A stretch of 64,000 bases of DNA from Artemisia argyi (taxonomy: Eukaryota > Streptophyta > Magnoliopsida > Asterales > Asteraceae): NCBI GenBank assembly GCA_030686995.1, contig CM060708.1, positions 259,192,544-259,256,543 of the forward strand, in the 5' to 3' direction. Shown here piece after piece: positions 51,098 through 61,237 of the stretch (position 1 is its first letter; each line of letters starts with the position of its first letter). The notes below the pieces were generated by a model. The model had not been told where the DNA came from. It made no database searches and saw only the letters and a list, made by a program, of their open reading frames with translations. The position numbers were made by a program, and so were the translations under genes.

Positions 51098-54000
51098 TGA
51101 TTGCTCAAATTAGTATATAGTATAGTTTTTCTCAAAGGAATTGCTAAGGAAATAAGCAAAACCCGAGGTCGTAGTCCGTGTGAAGGTGTGAATGGAATTT
51201 CAAATTCCCGGTTCGTGAAAAGTGTCGTGAAAGTGGGAAAAAGGATATTAATGAAATTTCACTAATGAATATGAGAATGAAGCACAATTAATCACTTAAT
51301 CAAGTAAATCAAATAAACAAACCTAAAACGTAACGTAAAATAAAAAACGTAAGCTAAAACGTAAAATAAACGTAAACGTGCGAAATAAAAAGTGAATATG
51401 GAGCTATACTAATCCTACGGGCTTGAAAATAATTTTCCTAAATTAAAAATGATAAAAGAGCATTTTGAGAAAAAGAAGAATATTTTTTTGACTTTTTATT
51501 TAATTTTTATGAATTAAAATCTAATTTAACTAATTAAAAATTAAAAGAAAATGGAAATTAAGTGAGAAAATACAAAATTAATTTCTAAAAATCTAAAATA
51601 AATGAAAACTATTTTCTAAAATATTTTTGGATTTTTTTATGCTTTTTCTGATTTTTTGGGGATTTTTGGAATTTAAAAAGTATTAAAAATTGAATAAAAA
51701 CTACAATTTAATAAGAAAAATAGCAAATAAATTCAGAAAAATCTAAAAAATTCATGAAAATTCTAAAATAATATTCTAAGTCCAGTAAAAATATAAAATC
51801 TGAAAAATAAACTTTGGAAGTGCTTAATGCTTTGAAAACTGCTTAAATGGAGTGCTTATTAATAAGCACTCTTGACCAAATTTGACTAAACTTTGACCCA
51901 AGGTTTGTTTTGACATAAATAAGCACAAATGTCAAGAAAATAAGCCAGATGAATCACAGAGACACAGTATGGACTAAAAACAGTTGAATAAGCACTATTA
52001 TGAAAAGTAGTAACCAAGCAAAATAAGCCAAAAGCTCAAGTTCAATGAAAATAGCAGAGACAAGCACTCAGGAACTTAAATGACCAAAGAATTCCTAGAT
52101 TCAAGCAGTTAAACACTCTAGCAGGCCTAAAAAAACACTTGTTCAAATCACTAAATTATGAGGCTTAAATAAGCAGTGCAAATAAGCTGTGATGCTGGTG
52201 AGCTTATGGGGGCAAAACCTTCACTGACCTACTGAGAATACAGAAACACCACCAGAACTCACTCAAAAGCTTCTTAGCTTACTTGATTATACCCTAAAAG
52301 TAATTCCAATACTGATGGTGCAGGGGACCACTTAAGCTAAACAGGCAACTTTGATTTAAACTTTCAATAAGCAGATGAGATCCAAACTTGAATTTTCTTA
52401 TTTCTAACGACTTTCAAACTGACAAACTCACCAAATCAACAAACCTAACCTATTTCAATCTAATATCAAATCCTACAAATGCTCATAAAGTTGTGACCAA
52501 AAAACTAAGTAACAAATCTTTTTAACTTTTTGATTATGCAAATACTTTGACTAATATGAAATTCTACTAATCTAATCTAGTTCTACATGTAACATTAAGC
52601 TGTTTTATGACTTAATTAAGCTTAAGGTACACTACTCCCAGCTAATGTCAATATCACAGATCCTAAAATTAACTTATGCTAACAGGTATGAAATCTCAAA
52701 TGAAATTTTGACTTTTTGGCTTACTCCCACTCAATTGATGCTAGAACCTAGTTGACTATACCTAAGGCAAATTGTCTGCACTAATAGATACTCCTACAAC
52801 CTACTATAACTCAGAATAACAATCAAATCCAAACACTACTTATAAACTAACTGATTTTGAGTTTTATACGCAAATGATGAATCAAAGCTGAACTACTGAT
52901 GTATATGAAGTTTCTATGCTATATGAGATCTGTGAAAGCTAAAATGATGCAATGATAACAGTTCAATAAGCAATTTCACAAGATGCAGTTATGACAAATA
53001 ATGAACAGTTATGAAGAAACTAAATGAGAATAATGCAATAAGCTATGAAACTAATGAGATTAAAATAAGATAAGCAATAAGATGATGAAAATAAACTAAA
53101 TAAGCAACAAATCAAACAAGCAAATCAGATGTAAAATAAGATCTATAAGATTTAAATTGAAACTTACAAGTGGACTCCCCCTCAGCTCAACAGAGGGGGT
53201 TCACTATGCTAGCCTGTCTTTGGACAAGCCAAGAGCTCCTTCTTGACTGTCAATACTCCACTGCTTAATGCTCAGCTTATTGGATAAGCTATTTTGACCA
53301 CAGTTGACTATTTTTAAGTTTGTTTGGATTTGATTTATGGAATAGTACCAATCTAACTATAACTCACAATAAGCTATAATTGAGCTTATATGAGCTTAGT
53401 AAAACAGAAAGGAAGCTTGTTGGAGCTTAAGTTTGAAATTGAAACAATTATTTTTTATTTTTTTAGAATTTTCTGATTTTTTTGGTTTTTCAATATAAGT
53501 GAAACAAAAATGAAATAAGAACTTTAAACAAACTAATAAGGATTATACTAATCTAGAAAAACAGTAAATAAGATTCAATCAAAACTAAATAAGAAATTCA
53601 GATAATAAGCTAAGTAATAATAAAAACTAAATTATATTAATTGAGAAAATTTGAGTACAATACTGAAAATGAAATTACAATTGATTAAAAAGCAGAACAA
53701 TAAGCTAATTCTTACATAAAAAACCTACACACCTAAAGCTTGTGGAGGAGGGGGTATTTATAGGGGCTGAGAGATGAGCTAGGGTTTGATAGAAGCATCT
53801 GGATCCTCAAAGGTGTGTTTTCTAATTCATAATCTCGTCCATTGATTCCCGCTTTGATCACACGCCTGAATTAAGACCCTTGGATCATGTGTGAGTGAGT
53901 TGTGAATCTTGCGTGTCCTCTGTGATTGGTCCATATGTCATTCCCTTGCGTCAGGTTGTCAGCTGTCAGCTTCTAGAAGCTCAAATCATTGGGTAATTAT

Positions 54001-54754
54001 ACTGAATTGCAGTAATTTAGAGTGTGTGGTGATTAGGGTTCATGCGTGCACAGTAATTTCTGGGTTTGGGTAATATTTGGGGGGCGGGTGTTTTAAAAGG
54101 GGGTAATTAATATTGTTTGACCGGGTAAGGGTTTGACTTGGGTGGGTTTTTGGGTGGATCGGGTTTTGGTTAAGGGTGGATTGGGCTTTGGTTATATTTG
54201 GGCTTGGGTGGGTGTTGGTTTGGATTTGGATTAAGTTAGGTCAGGCTGTGGTTTATTTAGGTTTTAGTATTAGTAATTTATGTATCCAATGACCATTTAT
54301 GTAATTCTGCAAACTACAAGGACTAAATCTGTAAATCTTCAAGAATTCATTCCAAGGGCCTTTGTTGTCAATCTTTGATTTATGAAGGATGTACACTGAC
54401 TTTTCTTTAAATAATTCTTCAAAGGACTCATTTTGCCAATTTATGAAACTTGGAGGACTAATTCTGCCAAACTCTCTAAACTTTAACCAAGGACCTTTCT
54501 TGTAATTATATGAATCTTTGAGGACTTCCTTAGATATTTTGAGCTTTCTTTGATCATTAAGCTTCCCCGGCTCCGGCTTTTGACCTTTTTCCATTCTCGT
54601 GCTCGTTTTTGTCGGTTTTGGCTTTGTTTTTGTCCATTTTTCACATATCTGTACCTGCACATACACAAATATAAAAACACACATTCTCTTGGCATATTTG
54701 GTATTTTTGGTCTGTTTTAAGGTCTAAAAAGGATGTATGAATAAGCACACATCA
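51098..54754 (-). repeat. G1 5' LTR (3657 bp)
   Basis: On the minus strand it starts TGATGTGTG at 54754 and ends GCAATCA at 51098. The first 24 bases can fold (see findings). Degenerate repeats with AGTCC/AGGACC-like cores lie at 54289-54545. TATA box CCCTATAAATACC (minus strand) is at 53753-53765. AT-rich sequence without genes follows. 51316-52038 is repeated at 15845-16562. Confidence 0.87.
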
Positions 54755-57700
54755 ACGCTCAAAAAGTATGGAAGCAGCAACCGTTGTATCAAACTATTAA
54801 TGAAGGTTCTGGACATGCACCGAAGGTCCGAAGTTCAGATGTACCGTGTTGGTTGATGGTGTGAGCTATACATCCCCAGACACATTTCAGCAGCGTAAGA
54901 CGGCTGAGATGGATGCTTCCAGAATCATGTATTTTGATTTATTGCAAAAGCTAAAGAATGAAACATTGCATCTTGTCCGTGAGGTTTGTGCTTAAATTTG
55001 TTCTTGATTTTTACTTGTTAGTAAATGGTTTGAATGTATTATTCACAAAAATTGCTTCATAACGTGTGATGTAGGTACTACAACTTTTACTTCTATTGCA
55101 TGTTGTGTCTTTACATAATTACGGATCTCTATTTCCCCCTTTCCAGTTATGAGATATGATATGATATTTTTATGCCGTCCAGTCACATCTTTGTTGAACA
55201 TACTATAGCTTTAATGTACAAAAAGCTTAAACTCAAGAATAAGGGAAATTCACTTATAATAGGACCTTCAGTTGTTGTGGGGTAAGAAAATTAGTTTGTT
55301 GTGGTTATAGAATTTCTGCCTTTGCATCACTGCAGTGATCCCACATTATGTATTAATGGATGAGTAAAGTGTCAGATAGTTTCACACTTTCACTTGTGCA
55401 TTGTACAATCTGTTTGTGCTAGTAGTATATTGATCTTCTGTTAATATACTTGTATTGTTTAAGAATGTTCGAAGGCATTAATTTTATATCTTCATGTGTC
55501 TTTAATTTGGGTCATGTACTATCTGCAAGCATAAGTGAACCTATCCGTATATATGTTAAAGCTTTCATCACCGTTTCAGTAGTTGAAGACTGGTTGTCTT
55601 TTATTCTCTTCTATAGCTTAATACAGATCTCGCTTAAACCATTAGTTTTTTCATGAGGCATTGCATATGCAGACGGGAAATGATATCTATTCTTAAGATG
55701 CTTTTACCTTCTTTCACCCTTTTTAAATGATTGTTTCATACACTACTCTCTTTTATCATGCCTAACTTTGAGTATTAGTTCATATAACATCTCTTTTAAT
55801 GTAGCGTATCCTATTACTTTGAGGCATTGTCTAGGATAAATATCTTTGCAAGTCTGTTCTGGTTGATTTTGCTGTTAAGATGAATATGCAGAAACCCACC
55901 TATCAAACCGCTGAACTAAACAAGCTTCCTGTTTTCAGCTCTTCTTTGGTTTTCGGTGACTTTTCTTGTACAGGAGATTATAGCAGAAGTAAGAAAGAAG
56001 CTGAAAAATAAGCAGCACGTGCTGTTATACTAAAATATATAGGTACTTCTCGAGCTGATTGTGTAATTCTATCAAGTTTCCGTTTATAAAGCCGAAACTT
56101 TGGCAGCATTTCTGTTTTATGTTAAACTTGAAAGTACTAAATGAAACCTGAAAGAATGTTGTTATAAATCGATTATAGGGGTTATCCTTATTGTACCATA
56201 TTGTTTTGTGACTGAATTTTCTCTGTTGGTACTCAAATTCATCATTGTTTCCATGTGTTAATTCATGTGCAGATTCTGAATCAGGAATCATTTTGTCAGA
56301 AATTATCAAGTCCAAGTATAAACATTATACCAAAATGATGGACTTACTAAGTGCTCACAATGACACCAATGCGGTAGGGCAACTTGGAACTCTAAATGGT
56401 CTTAATATCAATTTAGAAACTGGGCGTATGCAAGAAGCATCAACTCCAGCACTCACTGCAGCTACTCCAGTGCCTACAGTTTTGACACACGCCACTAGGA
56501 CACTAAATGGCACCAATGAGGTAGTGCAGACTGGAATGGTAAATGGCCCCATTAACAGTTTAGATGCTGGGAATATTGAAGAAGTATCAACTCCAACACT
56601 GACTCCAGTTATAACGTCCCCTACGATCTTAGCCCAGAGTCCATTGGCTGGGACCCTGAATGGCACCAATGAGGTAATGCAGCCTGAAACTGTAAATGGC
56701 TGCATTAACAGTCTAGAAACTGAACTTATCCAAGAAGTATCAATTCCAGCACTCACTCCAGCTATACGGGTGCCTATAGTTTTGACACAGACTCTATTTG
56801 CTGGGACCCACAATATACCTACTTACTCCTCAATATCAGCACCATCCTTAGGTCAACTTTCCAGCACTCCAGCTAGTCATCCTTCCAATTTGGAAAACTC
56901 AGATACCTCCCCTGTGACAGTTAATCCAATTTCAATGGTGTCCCCTGCTGTAGCACAAACGAATTGTAAAAAGAATGTACCTACTTACACCGTAATACCA
57001 GCACCATTCTTGGGGCAAGTCTCCAGCATTCCAACAACAAAATTTTCCAATGTAGTTCAATCAGAAAACTCAGAGGCATCGTCTATGACAGTTCATCAAC
57101 TTCCAGCATTGTCTCCAGCTGTAGCACAAATGGATGCTGTGGGTACAACTTCTAGCAAGAAGAGGAGCTGTAACATTGAGAGAAATGCTCGAAAGAAAAC
57201 GCGCTTTGACATTGAGTATGTTTTCATCTCTTACTAATTTGCCTGTTTAATCATGAGTTGCCTCTTTTGAAGTGTTCTTTCAGATCATCGTGCAAATATC
57301 TTTTTCTTTCCTATTTTGTTGTTTCATGATGTGCATATTAATAGTCTCAAGCTTGATCATGTTTGCTTTTCTCATTTGTAATTAGGGCTTAATTTTCTTT
57401 CTTGATCACAATCGTTTAATCACTTTCGCTTATATTACTGCGATTTCTTACTCTTGGCTTTTAATTTCTCTAGCTGATTGACTTGTATGAAGTAAAAACT
57501 ATCTTAATTTTTTCTGCATCTGATGGGTGCATCGCGTAGAGGTCTACCTGGATTGCATATTTTAATAATGTCTTTCACTAATCTCATGCTCCACTTGCAA
57601 TTTTGTTTGTAACTAAGATGAATGTGTGGTTTTGTTATATGGCATATAATGATGGTTTTGCAGTTGCGTTCGTTGAGCATGTAATATAAACTTCAACATG

Positions 57701-57946
57701 TAGCGTTAGTTGGTACTGAGATTTATCATAGTTATGATTGTTGTGGCATTTTGATTATACTTATCTATGCACAATTGTCAAGTTGGTAGCGAATAAAAGA
57801 AATTTTGATGCATAACTCCTTTGTTCTTGAAATTTCTGATTAATATTGAAGATTTGTACATTCAACTTCTTACTTGGTGTTCTGATTTCAGGTCGCCAAT
57901 AGCAGCCATACCTCTGAACCAAATTCCTCCATTTTCAGCACAATAA
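54755..57946 (+). pseudogene. DRB-family (HYL1/DRB1-like) double-stranded RNA-binding protein gene, 5'-truncated and broken
   Basis: Four exon remnants can be joined by GT-AG introns in phase. Exon 1 (54755-54983) encodes most of a first dsRBD: QKVWKQQPLYQTINEGSGHAPK, then after a frameshift FRCTVLVDGVSYTSPDTFQQRKTAE. Exon 2 (55835-56042) encodes the second dsRBD: LCKSVLVDFAVKMNMQKPTYQT ... FSCTGDYSRSKKEAEK, in-frame TAA at 56009, then AARAVILKYIG. Exon 3 (56273-57215) holds a Thr/Pro/Ser-rich tail with about three imperfect 50-residue repeats and ends with a basic NLS-like KKRSCNIERNARKKTRF. Exon 4 (57892-57946) ends IPPFSAQ and stop. The frameshift comes from an 8-bp near-tandem duplication, CCGAAGGT then CCGAAGTT, at 54820-54835. 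The start of the gene is cut off by G1. Proteins of this family partner Dicer-like enzymes in small-RNA production. The exact paralogue is not decided. Confidence 0.82.
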
Positions 57947-59440
57947 AGGGGCTCAAATCTGGTTTGTATTTTTAATCATTCTACTCTCACTTAGCTCCTA
58001 AATAACCGATTTAATAATAAAAATGAAAATTGCATTATAATCGGCAACTGGAGTCTTACGTTTTTCATTTCCAGACTACTAATTTCACATTCTTGAAACA
58101 TGTACAGTACACAAATAAGCCAGACACTGTAGAATTTTGTTTTGCGATTTTAGCTTATTCGCATGATAGCTACTGTAAGCTTCCTTACTAACACTTCAGA
58201 GTTTTTTATTGCAGGGTGATGAATAACCTTTTGCTCTTTTGCTTGAAGATAGTTGTAGCCTACTTTTGGACACTGGATCACAGTTGACATCTATATCTTT
58301 TGTTTCTAAGTAGTAAAGACGTATATGTAAAGACCCTTTATATGGGAATTAGCTGCAGAATTCCACTTAAAGATGTTTGGCATGTAACTATTACTATGCA
58401 AGAATGTTAGTATCTAATTAATTATCGATGCCCAGATTGTTAGTAGTATTGTTTTTGTTATAATTTGCTGAAAGTTGCAGGAGCTACTGATAACTATATG
58501 TTTATCTATAGGGAGAAGAAAGATGATAGAACTTTTTAGCGTGGACAGGTACAAAGGCAACAGTGTTCCACCAATTGATAAGGTCTTTCACTCACTTTGT
58601 CTCTGCATTTCTCACATTTGGTAGGAATATTAACCTCACGGTAGCGTATGGTGGATTGTTGGTGTTAATTTAGTGTAGGGGATCTGCACGATAAATTTTT
58701 CAGCAATCCAGGTTAACAATCGAGTAGAATGTAGAGCCAACAAGTTCAAATTTGATAAAATGAATGATTCAGATTTGACAGGTCATTAAATTTGTTACTG
58801 TATAGAAGTTATGGCTCAATATGTTATGTAACAATTACTATGTCATAACTTTTTTAAGTTAGAACATTATGTGTCTTTGTTTCCAAAGCATTGTGTTCTA
58901 ACTACAAGTAAACATTCATCGAGCTTTGAGCAATATCATTCCTGAGAGTGCATAATAAATACATAAACTCGCTGACATAGAACAAAGAAATGCAACATGA
59001 ACCCCATAGATTAAAGTCGTTAACTACTCAATTTGCCAAAAGTGATCGTCACAGAACCATGAGTTAATGGTTTGTAAATGTTTAAACACATGTTAGATTA
59101 TCAAAAAAATGTACTAAAAAGACTCTGAGATATATCATTATTCATTTCATTAAACATTAGTTTACAGTTAAATGATTAAAATTCTTGTACATGAGACTAA
59201 AATCCTATCTTACACTTAAATCTCTAATAAGAGCAAAATTGTAAAACCAAATTGGATTGATTGGTTATATGATCCAATCAAAGCTTCATCCACTTCCATG
59301 TAATATGTTTTCCTTAGCTTCTTGCTAGAGCATTTTAAATAAATTGTCATTCAGGAAAGAAGAACATTAGTTTACAACGTAACAAACCACAAAAGTAAAC
59401 TCTTGTTAAGTAATTTAACAGAGAACATTCAAACAAGAAA
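57947..59440 (+). other. Host chromosomal sequence downstream of the DRB pseudogene
   Basis: The first part probably holds the 3' UTR of the pseudogene. I see no coding sequence. AG acceptor-like sites near 58214 could belong to UTR splicing. The rest is AT-rich intergenic sequence. Confidence 0.5.
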
Positions 59441-59524
59441 GTCAGGATGGCCGAGTGGTCTAAGGCGCCAGACTCAAGTTCTGGTCTTTGAGATAGGGTG
59501 TGGGTTCAAATCCCACTTCTGACA
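59441..59524 (+). tRNA. tRNA-Leu(CAA): tRNA-Leu (anticodon CAA)
   Basis: 84 bases with a full cloverleaf. The acceptor stem GTCAGGA pairs with TTCTGAC (one G-T pair). The D-loop A-box TGGCCGAGTGGTC, the anticodon loop ACTCAAGTT with anticodon CAA, a long variable arm typical of leucine tRNAs and the B-box GGTTCAAATCC are all present; discriminator A. No intron. CCA is not encoded, as usual for nuclear genes. It looks functional, and it is the only clearly intact gene in the window. Confidence 0.95.
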
Positions 59525-59534
59525 TTTCTTATCC

Positions 59535-59539
59535 TTTTT
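59535..59539 (+). terminator. RNA polymerase III terminator of tRNA-Leu
   Basis: TTTTT eleven bases after the tRNA end. Confidence 0.75.
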
Positions 59540-59590
59540 AATTTACCTTTTTGTTATCACCTTTGATTAAAAATTCCATCTTTGCTACTT

Positions 59591-60909
59591 AACTTTTCTT
59601 TAATGTCTATTCGTAAAATTCTTTGCATGACTTCACGATTTAATATTAACCACATTTCATACATTTAATGCAAAGGGAACAACCACCAACTAGATGTGGA
59701 GGGTTCAAAGAGGGTTGAACTTTGTGTGTCTGATGCAATTATTTTTTACGGATGAAGACTCTAAATGCAATTTGAACAAAAGAAAGAAAGAATTATGAAA
59801 GAGTGGTTCAAACGAAGGAAAGCTGTATAGGTTAGCTGAGAAAGAAGATCTAGTACCAAAGTTATAGAAGCCACTGAAAAGGCATGTTGAGTTAGAAGAT
59901 CTAGTTACAGAACTTTTCTTTAATGTCTATTCGTAAAATTCTTTGCATGACTTCAAGATTTAATATTAACCACATTTCATACATTTAATGCAAAGGGAAC
60001 AACCACCAACTAGATGTGGAGGGTTCAAAGAGGGTTGAAGTGTGTGTGTCTGATGCAATGTACTTTTGATGGATGAAGACTCTAAATGCAATTTGAACAA
60101 AAGAAAGAAAGAATTATGAAAGAGTGGTTCAAACGAAGGAAAGCTGTATAGGTTAGCTGAGAAAGAAGATCTAGTACCAAAGTTTCAGAAGCCACTGAAA
60201 AAGCATGTTGAGTTAGAAGATCTAGTTACAGAACTTTTCTTTAATTTCTATTCATAAAATTCTTTGCATGACTTCACGATTTAATATTAACCACATTTCA
60301 TACATTTAATGCAAAGGGAACGACCAGCAACTAGACGTGGAGGGTTCAAAGAGGGTTAAACTGTGTGTGTCTGATGCAATGTACTTTTGATGGATGAAGA
60401 CTCTAAATACAATTTGAACAAAAGAAAGAAAGAATTATGAAAGAGTGGTTCAAACGAAGGAAAGCTGTATAAGTTAGCTGAGAAAGAAGATCTAGTACCA
60501 AAGTTACAGAAGCCACTGAAAAGGCATGTTGAGTTAGAAGATCTAGTTACAGAACTTTTCTTTAATGTCTATTCGTAAAATTCTTTGCATGACTTCACGA
60601 TTTAATATTAATCACATTTCATACATTTAATGCAAAGGGAACAACCACCAACTAGATGGGAGGGTTCAAAGAGGGTTGAACTGTGTGTGTCTGATGCAAT
60701 GTACTTTTGACGGATGAAGACTCTAAATGCAATTTGAACAAAAGAAAAAAAGAATAATGAAAGAGTGGTTCAAATGAAGGAAAGCTGTATAAGTTAGTTG
60801 AGAAAGAAGATCTAGTACCAAAGTTACAGAAGCCACTGAAAAAGCATGTTGAGTTAAAAGATCTAGTTACAGAAGCCACTGAAAAAGCATGTTGAGTTAG
60901 AAGATCTAG
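59591..60909 (+). repeat. Tandem array, four units of about 321 bp
   Basis: Units start with AACTTTTCTTTAAT at 59591, 59911, 60232 and 60553 and differ by a few per cent. After unit 4 the last ~40 bases (AGAAGCCACTGAAAAAGCATG...) are repeated once more. The last segment reads into the tail of a gypsy element. Unit ends share a coding-like phrase (EDLVPKL.KPL) with that tail. Confidence 0.92.
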
Positions 60910-61237
60910 TGCCAAGCTTACTGAAACCGCTGGGAGTTGCTGACAGAAGGGTAACATCCGGTTTAAACCCGATTCTTGAGGTCAAGAATCTTTTAAGGGG
61001 GGGGGGGGGGGGTGGATTGTTATGTGCTGAATGGAAAAGAGCACGTGAGATGCACGTGCCAAGGCTTAAATATCCCTAACAGAATTTCCTGCCCATTTTT
61101 AGTTTAAATATCAATCTCACCATTTCATTTTCCTTCATTGAATAAGTTGTAAACTCTTTTCTATCTCAATTGTAGACACTTACAATTCGTCTATCAAATA
61201 ATAAATCCCTTGATTCTACAATTTCGGGTTTCCTCAT
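60880..61237 (+). mobile_element. 3' end of another gypsy element: coding tail, polypurine tract, LTR fragment
   Basis: A plus-strand frame with EDLVPSLLKPLGVADRRVTSG and ILEVKNLLRG leads to a PPT with 16 consecutive G (60997-61012). An LTR starts TGTTATGTGCTG at 61018, contains two G-box cores in GCACGTGAGATGCACGTGCC, and is cut at 61237 by the next LTR. The lineage is uncertain; the tail layout resembles chromoviruses. How much of this element lies upstream in the tandem array is unclear. Confidence 0.6.
60997..61012 (+). promoter_or_regulatory. G16 polypurine tract
   Basis: TTTTAA followed by 16 G and TGGAT, directly before the TGTTATG LTR start. Confidence 0.7.

Larger units (their letters stand above)
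15845..54754 (-). mobile_element. G1: Ty3/gypsy element, Athila/Tat style, rearranged host of G2 and C2
   Basis: Reading on the minus strand: 5' LTR 54754-51098, primer site, gag 50571-49175, interruption by G2, gag end and PR-RT-RNase H down to 16563, then a fused LTR remnant 16562-15845. The gag halves on either side of G2 (GNYNHGNQNFQNQGFN side and HGQNFQNPVVNQNQ side) join over the TGTTG TSD. The integrase after its zinc-binding part, the PPT and most of the 3' LTR are missing, best explained by one deletion. The right TSD candidate is ACGCT at 54755-54759, inside the DRB gene; its partner lies outside the window. Confidence 0.85.

Noticed and set aside
56355..56813. Minus-strand frame of 152 codons opposite the DRB exon 3
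   Set aside because: A mirror of the repeat-rich plus-strand exon; it has no motif and no leader.
59441..59524. tRNA pseudogene or SINE head
   Set aside because: The cloverleaf, both boxes, anticodon and T-run are intact, and no SINE body or poly-A follows.
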